DNA of 16,169 bases from Chloroflexota bacterium (GTDB lineage Bacteria; Chloroflexota; Dehalococcoidia; SM23-28-2; RBG-16-64-32). Below, one piece after another: positions 6,025 to 12,632 of the stretch (positions are counted from its first letter, which is position 1; each line of letters starts with the position of its first letter). The position numbers and the translations under genes are program-made. The notes under the pieces were generated by a model. That model saw only the letters and a list, made by a program, of their open reading frames with translations, was not told the origin of the DNA and made no database searches. The stretch is from the NCBI GenBank assembly GCA_005882715.1, contig VBEI01000131.1, positions 1 to 16,169 on the forward strand, given 5' to 3'.

Positions 6025-6708
6025 ATGGACAACATCATACGGGTGTGCATAGTCGCCGGCTTTGAGCCGCTGCGACTGGGGCTGGTGAAGACGCTGGGAG
6101 GCTCACCGGATATCGAAATCGTCGGCGACACGACGAGCCTTGGGGACATGATCGCGAACGCGGCGCTGCGCGACGCGGACGTCTTCGTGGTGGACGTGGA
6201 TGCGCTGGGAGGAGCCGCGCAGGGGACTGTGGCGCAGCTGAACGAGTGGCTGCCGGCGCTTAAGGTCCTGTTCCTGGGCAACCAGGAAGACGCGCGCGTA
6301 ATTAGCCCAGACGACCTGCCAGGGTACATGAAGCTAAACACGGTCGGATTCATCTTCCGCGATGGGCCGACGGCGCGAGTGATCGATGCCGTGCGCCTGG
6401 TGGCGCAGGGTACTTTCGTCTGCGAGGCGGACGTGATCAAGCGGATCCTGGTGCGGCTGATGCACTGGGCGAGCTATACGGAGACACAGACGGAAACGCT
6501 GACGGAGCGGGAGATAGAGGTGCTAACGATGATCGCGCAAGGCGCCTCGAACAAGGAGATCGCCCAGGAGACGTTCCTTTCACAGGGGACCGTCAAGGCG
6601 CATGTCAGCCACATCATGTCGAAGTTGCGGGTGGAGAGGCGGACGGACCTCGTGCGGGTGGCGTTAACCAAGGGGCTAGTGCCGCTCAACGAGGAACAGG
6701 TCCACTAA
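6025..6708 (+). CDS. LuxR/NarL-type regulator with degenerate receiver domain
   Basis: A 227-residue two-domain regulator. Residues 1-125 follow the receiver-domain pattern (RVCIVAGFEPLRLGL, ADVFVVDVD, VGFIFRDGP). Residues 158-222 are a clear LuxR helix-turn-helix (LTEREIEVLTMIAQGASNKEIA, then VKAHVSHIMSKL). Key receiver residues are changed: the acidic pair is A11-G12, the conserved Thr is G85 and the conserved Lys is R112. The phosphate-acceptor position D57 remains. Phosphorelay control is therefore doubtful, and ligand or constitutive dimer control is more likely. The start at ATG 6025 is supported by GAGGAGGGG 9 nt upstream. No partner histidine kinase is nearby, so the target is unknown. 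Confidence 0.85.
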   Translation: MDNIIRVCIVAGFEPLRLGLVKTLGGSPDIEIVGDTTSLGDMIANAALRDADVFVVDVDALGGAAQGTVAQLNEWLPALKVLFLGNQEDARVISPDDLPGYMKLNTVGFIFRDGPTARVIDAVRLVAQGTFVCEADVIKRILVRLMHWASYTETQTETLTEREIEVLTMIAQGASNKEIAQETFLSQGTVKAHVSHIMSKLRVERRTDLVRVALTKGLVPLNEEQVH

Positions 6709-6778
6709 GAAATACGGGGCACCGAAGAAGTTCTCGGGCTGCGGTAATTTCTGTAGTCCACCGGCGCAGGTGTTGACG

Positions 6779-6784
6779 TAAGAT
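6779..6784 (+). promoter_or_regulatory. -10 box for leaderless gene at 6794
   Basis: TAAGAT ends exactly 9 nt before the ATG, the same hexamer and spacing as before the PHP gene (12618-12623). A TTGACG immediately upstream (6773-6778) is too close to act as its -35. Confidence 0.35.
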
Positions 6785-6793
6785 GTCGACAGA

Positions 6794-7198
6794 ATGGCCG
6801 GGGCGCGCGACGTTGACGAATCGCTTTTCCGCCGGGTGTCCTCACTTTCGCTCGGCGAGCAACGCTGGCTAAAGCTGGCAATACAGGCGCTCAGGACGAC
6901 GGATGCCGCCCCGACCCTGGAGCCGGAGACCCACGAGGAACCGCCCCCGCACCCGCGCCGGTTGAGGGCGGCGAACCTCGAGGACGTGATTACAGGTAAG
7001 GCAAACCTGCGCGAGCAGCTCGAGTCGTACCCGGAGCTTGCGGGCGAGCTGGAAGGACTGGCGGACGTGATCGATATGCTGCGAGAAGCAGGCGAGCGGC
7101 GTCGGCGTAAGGGTGAGGACATCCTGCGGGAGCTTCTGGAAGGTGAGGGGCAGGAGGAGAGCGGAGGAGATGGGCCCCGGGAGCGGCCGAAGGGTTAG
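6794..7198 (+). CDS. hypothetical charged helical protein
   Basis: A 134-residue soluble protein. Residues 1-34 are a short helical region (LFRRVSSLSLGEQRWLKLAIQAL). A Pro/Glu-rich linker (EPETHEEPPPHP) follows. Residues 58-114 form a strongly charged helical segment (LREQLESYPELAGELEGL, then EAGERRRRKGEDILRELL). The tail is Gly/Glu-rich. Family not recognised; the YPELA-EL-GxRRRxGEDIL pattern looks conserved rather than random and would suit a coiled or protein-binding module. No Shine-Dalgarno is present, and TAAGAT ends 9 nt before the ATG. It lies 85 nt after the LuxR-type gene on the same strand with its own putative promoter. Confidence 0.6.
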   Translation: MAGARDVDESLFRRVSSLSLGEQRWLKLAIQALRTTDAAPTLEPETHEEPPPHPRRLRAANLEDVITGKANLREQLESYPELAGELEGLADVIDMLREAGERRRRKGEDILRELLEGEGQEESGGDGPRERPKG

Positions 7199-7226
7199 GC
7201 TCCGGTCGATCACGTCGCAAATGTCC

Positions 7227-7254
7227 GCGTGTGTAGCCGCGGAGCTACGCACGC
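7227..7254. terminator. hairpin between convergent genes
   Basis: GCGTGTGTAGC, loop CGCGGA, GCTACGCACGC: an 11-bp stem with one G-U pair on the plus strand. It is centred in the 73-nt gap between two converging genes, as expected for a shared terminator. Neither side has a T-run, so it would be a non-classical terminator or an RNA-end stabiliser. Confidence 0.5.
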
Positions 7255-7271
7255 ACGACCCAGCACAGATT

Positions 7272-7976
7272 TCAATCGCGATCACCCGCTATCGACCAGC
7301 GCTCGAAGCAGCCGTGGAGCGTCTGGGCGATCAAGGCGCGATCGGATTCGGGGTTGAGGGGCGGTGGAAGGAGGACGATCCGGCCGCGATCAACCGTGAG
7401 CTCGACGGCGACGGCACCACCGCCGCGACTGCGGGCAAAGACACGCGCGTAGTCGCTAAAATTAGGTGCGGCCTCGTCCAGTGTCGTGCGGTAAGCAAGG
7501 CGAGAGGAAAGCTCGGTGATGTAAGGGGCGAAGGGATGATCCTGGTCGGTCAGCTCGGCGCCAGGATTCCCGAACCCGGGCAGGAGGTGCTCCTGGTAGC
7601 GGAAGCCGGGCGGCGCGGGAAGCCAGGCGTAGCGCCGCCAGCCGTAACTCTCCGCTACGTCCGGGTGCGCGACATCCGGATGGGCCAGGCAGGCGATGAC
7701 GCCGCCGCGAGCGAGAAGCCATTCGCTCTCACGCCGGCGCATCTCTAGGAGTTGCTGGAGGCTAAAGGCGTGCGCAGTGCTCGGGCCGTTTGTGACGGGA
7801 TGTCCAGCGAAATTCCTGTGTTCCGCCTCGCCGGAGACGACTTCTTCGACGGCCCTCGAAACCGCGGCCGCGTCGACGATTAGCCGGGCGTAGTCGCTGA
7901 AGGCGGGGGCCGAAACAAAGGAATAGTTATCGAAGGAAACGCGCGGCAGAGGAATGCCGATGACGAGGGTGCGCAT
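7272..7976 (-). CDS. conserved-looking hypothetical protein in operon with galU
   Basis: A 234-residue protein. The start MRTLVIGIPLPRVSFDNYSF is followed by SDYARLIVDAAAVSRAVEEV, and a later LLARGGVIACLAHPDV resembles a Rossmann or amidotransferase-like alternation of strand and glycine turn. No catalytic triad is evident. Residues near 100-110 contain a short in-protein duplication, AHPDVAHPDV. The segment NFSDYARVFARSRGGGAVAVEL echoes the early FSDYARLIVD, suggesting an internal repeat. ATG 7976 is chosen; TTG 7985 overlapping the galU stop is the alternative. It starts 5 nt after galU ends and is surely co-transcribed, so a role in UDP-sugar or envelope polysaccharide metabolism is a context-based guess. 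Confidence 0.65.
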   Translation of the reverse strand: MRTLVIGIPLPRVSFDNYSFVSAPAFSDYARLIVDAAAVSRAVEEVVSGEAEHRNFAGHPVTNGPSTAHAFSLQQLLEMRRRESEWLLARGGVIACLAHPDVAHPDVAESYGWRRYAWLPAPPGFRYQEHLLPGFGNPGAELTDQDHPFAPYITELSSRLAYRTTLDEAAPNFSDYARVFARSRGGGAVAVELTVDRGRIVLLPPPLNPESDRALIAQTLHGCFERWSIAGDRD

Positions 7977-7981
7977 GATGG

Positions 7982-8845
7982 TCAACCCAGGTTGAATGAT
8001 CTGAGGTAGGCGCGGAGGTCCTGGCCCAAATCCTCGCGTTGCAGAGCCACGTGAATAGACGCCTGAAGAAGGCCGAGCGGGCGCCCGGTGTCGAAGCGAA
8101 GGCCTTCGTATTCAAAGGCGTAGACAGGCTGGCGAGCGATGAGGCGGTCGAAGGCGTCCATAAGCCAGATCTCACCGGAGCGTCCGGGTGGCGTCTCTGC
8201 GAGGACATCAAAGATGTCCGATGTGACCACGAAACGGCCAACGGTAGCCAGATTGGAAGGTGCTTCGGCAACCGGCGGTTTCTCGACGACGCCGCGAACC
8301 TCATGAAGGCGCGGTCCGAGGGGCCGAGGATCGATCACTCCGTACTGCACGACTTCTTCGCGCGGCACCTGCTGGACGGCGAGGACGGTGTGGCCGAAAC
8401 GGTCGAAGACGTCGATGAGCTGGCCGATTGCGGGGACGTCGTGGAAGATGACGTCATCCGGAAAGAAGACCGCGAACGGTTCCTCGCCCACCAGGTCTCG
8501 GGTGATTGTGACGGCATGGCCGTTACCGAGACGCTCTTTTTGGTGAACATAAGCTATGGAGACCTCGGCCGGCTTCTTTACGGCAGCGAGAAGGGTGTGC
8601 TTCTGCGCTAATTCCAACACGCTTTCGAGTTCGAAGTCACGGTCGAAGTAGCCCTCGATAGCGGTCTTGGAGGCGTTGGTAACCATGATGATCTGGTCAA
8701 GCCCGGCTGCAAGCGCTTCTTCTACGATGTAGTGGATGACGGGACGATCGACCAGAGGGAGCATCTCCTTGGGGACGGCCTTGGTGGCCGGGAGAAGCCG
8801 TGTGCCGTAGCCCGCGGCGAGGATGACGGCCTTGCGGACGTTCAT
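7982..8845 (-). CDS. galU: UTP--glucose-1-phosphate uridylyltransferase
   Basis: A 287-residue enzyme that makes UDP-glucose from UTP and glucose-1-phosphate in the cytoplasm, feeding glycan and envelope synthesis. The nucleotide-binding signature AAGYGTRLLPATKAVPKEML (residues 10-29) is complete, followed by PLVDRPVIHYIVEEAL, FPDDVIF (metal-binding Asp region), VEKP and a C-terminal FDTGRPLG. Length is normal (about 290). The start ATG 8845 precedes the conserved RKAVILAAG. It has no clear Shine-Dalgarno, but a promoter (TTGTCG, 17 nt, TAGACT) lies 37 nt upstream. It is the first gene of a two-gene minus-strand operon and is divergent from the SRP RNA gene. Confidence 0.95.
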   Translation of the reverse strand: MNVRKAVILAAGYGTRLLPATKAVPKEMLPLVDRPVIHYIVEEALAAGLDQIIMVTNASKTAIEGYFDRDFELESVLELAQKHTLLAAVKKPAEVSIAYVHQKERLGNGHAVTITRDLVGEEPFAVFFPDDVIFHDVPAIGQLIDVFDRFGHTVLAVQQVPREEVVQYGVIDPRPLGPRLHEVRGVVEKPPVAEAPSNLATVGRFVVTSDIFDVLAETPPGRSGEIWLMDAFDRLIARQPVYAFEYEGLRFDTGRPLGLLQASIHVALQREDLGQDLRAYLRSFNLG

Positions 8846-8882
8846 ACGGCGGCGCGAAAGTTCATGGCGTTGTTGCGAGCGT

Positions 8883-8911
8883 AGTCTATCTCAGGTGCGA
8901 AGGGGCGACAA
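8883..8911 (-). promoter_or_regulatory. galU promoter
   Basis: Minus-strand TTGTCG (8911-8906), 17-nt spacer, TAGACT (8888-8883). Each hexamer is a fair consensus match, and the leader would be about 30 nt. Confidence 0.5.
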
Positions 8912-8981
8912 GGAGAGGTGCTGAACGCGGCTCGCCGAGCAACACGCGAATCGGGCAAAGGGTTGTCCGGGACGGTTACAG

Positions 8982-9039
8982 GCACATAACAGTTTGTTTA
9001 CCGCAACTATCGCCCGAATTCGCTGCAGTTATGTGCAGC
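8982..9039. repeat. nested dyads between galU and ffs promoters
   Basis: GCACATAAC (8982-8990) and GTTATGTGC (9028-9036) form a perfect 9-bp inverted repeat. The right arm is also inside a tighter dyad, GCTGCA-GTTATG-TGCAGC (9022-9039), which abuts the TTGACA of the SRP RNA promoter. The two pairings compete. Because both lie upstream of the predicted start sites, they would act as DNA operator half-sites rather than as RNA structure. Confidence 0.5.
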
Positions 9040-9070
9040 TTGACAGAGCCGAACATAATCGTGATACCAT
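9040..9070 (+). promoter_or_regulatory. promoter of SRP RNA gene
   Basis: A perfect TTGACA at 9040-9045 and an extended -10 TGaTACCAT (TACCAT 9065-9070), spacer 19 nt, about 10 nt before the RNA's expected 5' end at 9081. A strong -35 plus extended -10 suits a stable-RNA promoter. Confidence 0.6.
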
Positions 9071-9080
9071 TTGCGCGGTC

Positions 9081-9343
9081 GTGCTAGACGGGGAGCTAGC
9101 GGTGCCCTGTACCCGCAATCCGCTATAGCGGGGTTGAAGTCCCGCTCGAGGTCCAGGGTCCGCGGAGACTGCTGTCAGCATGTCAGCGTCGATGGCCTGG
9201 CCCTGCGCGGCGAGACGCTGCGAACCCCGTCAGGCCCGGAAGGGAGCAGCGGTAAGTGGTTAGTTTCGGGCGCCGCAGATAAACCGGGTTGGAGCTGCCG
9301 GCTGGCGACAAGTCTGCGGTCCGGATCGACAGTGGGTGCACGG
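9081..9343 (+). ncRNA. ffs: signal recognition particle RNA, long Bacillus type
   Basis: About 263 nt that can be followed segment by segment against the B. subtilis scRNA. The Alu domain starts with GTGCTAG, GGGGAG and CTAGCGGTGCCCTGTA, followed by CCGCAATCCGCT and GGTTGAAGTCCC. The apical SRP54-binding hairpin contains GTCAGGCCCGGAAGGGAGCA (9229-9248). The 3' end is GGGTGCACGG. The RNA scaffolds Ffh (SRP54) for co-translational targeting of membrane and secreted proteins. Long SRP RNAs with an Alu domain occur in Firmicutes, Chloroflexota, Thermus and archaea but not in typical Proteobacteria, which helps place the organism. Ends are estimated from conserved 5' and 3' motifs, good to a few nucleotides. 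Confidence 0.93.
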
Positions 9344-9354
9344 CCAAAGCCACT

Positions 9355-9374
9355 GGCCCAGGCTAATTTGGGCC
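9355..9374 (+). terminator. weak hairpin after SRP RNA
   Basis: GGCCCA, loop GGCTAATT, TGGGCC, starting 11 nt past the RNA 3' end. It overlaps a perfect 12-nt palindrome TTTGGGCCCAAA (9367-9378). No U-run follows, so it may be an incomplete terminator that lets transcription continue into the next gene 13 nt later. Confidence 0.35.
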
Positions 9375-9387
9375 CAAACTGGATAAG

Positions 9388-10680
9388 GTGTTGCTGAGAG
9401 CCAACGCCAGGCGTCCGGTACTGTACCGGCCACCGGTGGCGCCCGACAGGCGCCGAAAAAGACGGAGCTCCTCGAACAGCCACCTTCATCTCGCAGTGGC
9501 ATTAGCCCTCGCCACGTCGTCTTTGATCGCGGTGATCATTCCGATCACCCGTACGCAAGCGAAGCAGCACGCGTCTGCGCAGCCGGCTTCGGCGGTGATG
9601 AACTTACCGAGTCGAGCGGGCGCAGAAGGGGGTACAACGGCGGAAAGCGTCCGGCCGCCGCTGGGCAGCGGGCTTTTCCCGCAGCCGCTCCTATCGGCCG
9701 CGGCCCGGCTGGCTGCGGGAAGCCCGTTCGCTTCTCCGGGGACGCAGCCAGCGCTGATAATGACACGCGAGCGGGCCGTCTCCTTTACTGTCCATGAGGA
9801 CGGCTACTCAGCTACTTACTCGTCCATGCAGACAACCGTGGGGCAGGCGCTGGCCAGCGAGGGCGTGCATATCCAAGACGGTGACTTTGTCTCGCCCGCA
9901 GGGAACGAGATATTGAGTCCAGGAGCGCACGTATACGTCAGCCACGCGGTACCCGTGAATCTGGTCGTCGCTGGGGAAGTTCAGAAGGTGAGGACGCACG
10001 GCCGGACCGTCGGTGACGTGCTGGCTCAGGCCGGGGTTTCGCTTCAGTCCGAGGACTACGTAGCACCGAGCGCGAGCAGCTCCGTGCGCGCGGATATGGC
10101 AATCAGCGTAACGACCGTACGTGACATGACCGAGGTCAGCGAGGAACCGGTCGAGTACGCGAGTATCATTCGATACGACGCCGAAATAGCGAACGGCCAG
10201 CGGGTGGTCACGCAGTGGGGCGAAAATGGGTCGTACCGAAAAGAGTACCGGGTGCGACTGATAAACGGCCGGGAGATCTGGAGAGAGCTTGTCAATGAGG
10301 AGATCGTTCCGCCGACTGATGAGGTGGTGAGCGTTGGCACGCACGTGAATCCGGCGGCAGCGCCGGCGCCGGCGCCAGCGGTAGATGTGCCGGCGCAGCC
10401 GGGCTGCTCTGGGTCGATGCATGTTTATGCGACCTGGTATACGGCAGCGAGCGCCGCCGGCAGCGGGGTAACCAAGACCGGAACCGGCGTCTACAGAGGG
10501 ATTGTGGCGGTCGATCCACGGGTGATTCCGCTTGGAACGCGAATGTACATCCCGGGATACGGCTATGGGATTGCCGCGGACACAGGTGGTGACATCGTCG
10601 GCAATCATATCGACTTGGGCTACGCCGCGGACGACCTTAAGGACTGGCGAACGCGGTGGGTCGATATTTGTATCTTGTAG
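9388..10680 (+). CDS. secreted cell-wall protein: two DUF348, G5 and 3D domains
   Basis: A 430-residue exported or membrane-anchored protein. An Arg-rich N-terminus (RRRKRR) precedes one hydrophobic segment, about residues 33-53. DUF348 repeats lie at about 129-185 and 187-242. A G5 domain (EEPVEYASIIRYDAEIANGQ...) spans about 244-322, an Ala-Pro linker 322-338, and a C-terminal 3D domain 343-430 with the three signature aspartates D376, D398 and D409. The 3D domain is shared with MltA-type lytic transglycosylases and YabE/YocH-like proteins, so peptidoglycan cleavage or remodelling is likely. YabE and actinobacterial RpfB hold the same position upstream of ksgA in their genomes. GTG 9388 is taken as the start; adjacent TTG is an alternative. 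No Shine-Dalgarno is visible. Confidence 0.88.
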   Translation: MLLRANARRPVLYRPPVAPDRRRKRRSSSNSHLHLAVALALATSSLIAVIIPITRTQAKQHASAQPASAVMNLPSRAGAEGGTTAESVRPPLGSGLFPQPLLSAAARLAAGSPFASPGTQPALIMTRERAVSFTVHEDGYSATYSSMQTTVGQALASEGVHIQDGDFVSPAGNEILSPGAHVYVSHAVPVNLVVAGEVQKVRTHGRTVGDVLAQAGVSLQSEDYVAPSASSSVRADMAISVTTVRDMTEVSEEPVEYASIIRYDAEIANGQRVVTQWGENGSYRKEYRVRLINGREIWRELVNEEIVPPTDEVVSVGTHVNPAAAPAPAPAVDVPAQPGCSGSMHVYATWYTAASAAGSGVTKTGTGVYRGIVAVDPRVIPLGTRMYIPGYGYGIAADTGGDIVGNHIDLGYAADDLKDWRTRWVDICIL

Positions 10681-10708
10681 CCGTCAGCCGTCAGCCCTGC
10701 CTTTCAGC
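10681..10708 (+). repeat. heptanucleotide repeat tract G
   Basis: CCGTCAG twice in exact tandem, then CCCTGCC and TTTCAGC, beginning directly after the TAG stop of the 3D-domain protein gene. The unit differs in composition (pyrimidine-richer) from the other tracts but has the same 7-bp period. Confidence 0.55.
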
Positions 10709-10756
10709 TCAAGAGTCCACTCTCGGTTGAAAGCAACAACCGGGGCAAACGTTTCG

Positions 10757-10762
10757 TATCAT
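10757..10762 (+). promoter_or_regulatory. -10-like box before ksgA
   Basis: TATCAT 6 nt before ATG 10769. A dyad CGGTTG-N7-CAACCG (10724-10742) lies upstream where a -35 region would be. No good -35 is visible, so promoter activity is uncertain. Confidence 0.3.
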
Positions 10763-10768
10763 GCACGC

Positions 10769-11596
10769 ATGAGAGCGCGTGCGCGTGCACGACCGCGGAA
10801 AAGCCTCGGACAGCATTGGCTGACCGACCGGGCAGCCCTGAGGCGGATCGTGGATTCGATGGAGATCCGCGACGACGAGACAGTCATCGAGATCGGCGCG
10901 GGGACGGGCCTGCTGACTGGACTGCTGGCGGAGCGCGCGACGCGGCTGATCGCCGTAGAGCTCGATGAGCGCCTCGCTTCCCGGCTCGGAGAGAGGTTCG
11001 CGGGGTGCGACAACGTTGCGGTTCTTGCCTCCGATGTTCTGGAGATTTCCCCGGGGGAGCTGCTGACGGCTGGCGGCGGAAGCATGCCTTACGTAGTCGT
11101 GGGCAACCTGCCGTACTTCATTGGAACGGCGATCGTCCGGCAATTCCTGGAAGCAACAGTGCGTCCACGCCGGCTTGTTGTGACGCTTCAGGCGGAAGTG
11201 GCGGAGAGCATGACGGCACCCCCCGGAAGAATGAGCTATCTCGGCGTCGAGGTGCAGACCCTCGCGATGGCGAAGGTCTTGTTTCGCCTCGCGCCGCGCG
11301 CCTTCAACCCGCCGCCGAAGGTTCGCTCTGCCGTCGTTCGGCTCGATCTGCTGGAGCCAGCGGAAGTTGAGGTGGACGACCGCGATGCGTTCTTGAGCCT
11401 GGTGCGGGCAGGATTCGCTGCGCCGCGCAAGCGATTGCGCAACTCGCTGGCGGTGGGATTGCGAATCACTGCGACTGAGGCCGCTGCGATCTTGGCTGAG
11501 GCACAGGTAGACGGCGACCAGCGCCCGGCGAACCTGAGTCTGGGCAACTGGCGAGAGGTGTATTTTGCCTACAGGCAAAGCGTCGGGCGGGTCTAA
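10769..11596 (+). CDS. ksgA: 16S rRNA (adenine1518-N6/adenine1519-N6)-dimethyltransferase
   Basis: A 275-residue SAM-dependent enzyme that dimethylates two adjacent adenines in helix 45 of 16S rRNA during small-subunit maturation. It opens with KSLGQHWLTD (residues 11-20), the KsgA-type RNA-contact motif. SAM motif I is EIGAGTG (41-47), motif IV is NLPY (113-116), and F-x-PPPKVRSAVV lies in the second half. Length is normal. The start is ATG 10769; the upstream ATG at 10761 is out of frame. TATCAT ends 6 nt before the ATG with no Shine-Dalgarno, suggesting a very short or absent leader. It lies between the 3D-domain protein and ispE, the classic Gram-positive order. Confidence 0.95.
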   Translation: MRARARARPRKSLGQHWLTDRAALRRIVDSMEIRDDETVIEIGAGTGLLTGLLAERATRLIAVELDERLASRLGERFAGCDNVAVLASDVLEISPGELLTAGGGSMPYVVVGNLPYFIGTAIVRQFLEATVRPRRLVVTLQAEVAESMTAPPGRMSYLGVEVQTLAMAKVLFRLAPRAFNPPPKVRSAVVRLDLLEPAEVEVDDRDAFLSLVRAGFAAPRKRLRNSLAVGLRITATEAAAILAEAQVDGDQRPANLSLGNWREVYFAYRQSVGRV

Positions 11597-11602
11597 AGAC
11601 CT

Positions 11603-11622
11603 GGCTCACCTCGCGGTGAGCC
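11603..11622. terminator. 8-bp perfect hairpin between ksgA and ispE
   Basis: GGCTCACC-TCGC-GGTGAGCC begins 7 nt after the ksgA stop. No T-run follows, and a TACAAT box starts 6 nt later (11628-11633). It may terminate or stabilise the ksgA mRNA end, or be an operator overlapping the ispE promoter. Confidence 0.45.
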
Positions 11623-11627
11623 GTCCC

Positions 11628-11633
11628 TACAAT
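11628..11633 (+). promoter_or_regulatory. -10 box for ispE
   Basis: TACAAT (five of six consensus) 20 nt before ATG 11654. The matching -35 position falls inside the left arm of the hairpin at 11603-11622. Confidence 0.35.
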
Positions 11634-11653
11634 TCGGAACGGGTAAGCAACGA

Positions 11654-12604
11654 ATGAGGATGCGAACCGTCGCACCGGCGAAGATTAACTGGACGCTGGA
11701 GGTACTGGGGCGCCGAGAGGACGGCTATCACGAGATACGGTCGGTGATGCAGACGATCGATTTGTGTGATGAGCTGTGGGTCTCGTCGGCACCAGATCTC
11801 CTTGCGCGCAGTGTGGTTCCTGAGAATCCTCCCCCGGGAAGCGTCACCCTGAGGCCGCTTCCGCACCTTTTCAGCTACGCGGGGAACGAGAGTGTCGCAG
11901 GCTACGACGGCGTATTAGGAGAAACCGTTGTTCGCGCGCTTCGGCTGCTCGACCCCGAGGGCCGGAAGGACGCTCGCATCGGTTTAACGAAGAAGATACC
12001 GATTGCGGCCGGTTTGGGGGGTGGCAGTTCTGACGCTGCTGCTACCATACGCGTACTGCAACGGCTCTGGGCGCTAGGCTGGGAACGGGAGCGGGTCGCG
12101 GAAACCGCGGCACAAATCGGCTCCGATGTGCCGTTCTTCCTGTCCGGCGGGACGGCCTTGGCTGAGGGGCGCGGAGAGCGTGTTACGCCTCTCCCAGACG
12201 CGCTCACGGCTTGGCTTGTGCTTTTGGTACCGCCGATCAAGCTGCCGGATAAGACGAAGCGGATGTACGAGGCGGTAACGGCCGAGGACTTTAACGACGG
12301 CTCGCACAGCGAAGGTCTGTCCCAACGGTTGCAACGGGCGAAGCCTGTGCGAGAAGAAGACCTGTACAACGTATTCGAGAACCGATCGTACCAGATGTTC
12401 GAGGGCTTGGAGATCTATCGCGACGCTTTGACGGGCGCCGGAGCGGAGGCGGTGCACCTGTCGGGGGCCGGGCCTGCGTTGTTCACATTGGCCGAAGGCG
12501 AGGCGGCAGCGCTCAAGCTGAAGGAGCGCATACATGCACCGGGGGCGAAAGTTCTCGTGACGCGGACGCTTACGGACGCGGAGGCGACGGCCATCGTCGA
12601 GTAG
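11654..12604 (+). CDS. ispE: 4-diphosphocytidyl-2-C-methyl-D-erythritol kinase
   Basis: A 316-residue GHMP kinase that phosphorylates CDP-ME in the MEP (non-mevalonate) isoprenoid pathway. The N-terminus APAKINWTLEV holds catalytic K10, and RREDGYHEIRSVMQTIDL follows. The ATP-binding glycine loop is PIAAGLGGGSSDAAA (116-130), catalytic D158 is in GSDVPFF, and a C-terminal LSGAGPALFTL is the third GHMP motif. It is about 25-30 residues longer than usual, with the extra length around residues 50-85 (VVPENPPPGSVTLRPLPHL). ATG 11654 is taken; ATG 11660 two codons later is possible. It shows the organism uses the MEP pathway. Confidence 0.94.
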   Translation: MRMRTVAPAKINWTLEVLGRREDGYHEIRSVMQTIDLCDELWVSSAPDLLARSVVPENPPPGSVTLRPLPHLFSYAGNESVAGYDGVLGETVVRALRLLDPEGRKDARIGLTKKIPIAAGLGGGSSDAAATIRVLQRLWALGWERERVAETAAQIGSDVPFFLSGGTALAEGRGERVTPLPDALTAWLVLLVPPIKLPDKTKRMYEAVTAEDFNDGSHSEGLSQRLQRAKPVREEDLYNVFENRSYQMFEGLEIYRDALTGAGAEAVHLSGAGPALFTLAEGEAAALKLKERIHAPGAKVLVTRTLTDAEATAIVE

Positions 12605-12617
12605 CACGGCCAGCCGC

Positions 12618-12623
12618 TAAGAT
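12618..12623 (+). promoter_or_regulatory. -10 box for leaderless PHP gene
   Basis: TAAGAT ends 9 nt before ATG 12633, the same hexamer and distance as upstream of the gene at 6794. No Shine-Dalgarno intervenes. Confidence 0.35.
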
Positions 12624-12632
12624 TAGAGCGCA

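Noticed and set aside
8039..8611. 190-codon plus-strand reading frame opposite galU
   Set aside because: It lies entirely antisense to a clear galU gene. It is a GC-rich codon-bias shadow with no recognisable motif.
9367..9378. Perfect palindrome TTTGGGCCCAAA as a protein-binding site
   Set aside because: It overlaps the weak hairpin after the SRP RNA, is a single copy, and has no second site to support an operator.
10532..10768. N-terminal extension of ksgA
   Set aside because: The frame is open upstream but overlaps the 3D-domain gene, and family proteins begin near KSLGQ. ATG 10769 fits the usual length.
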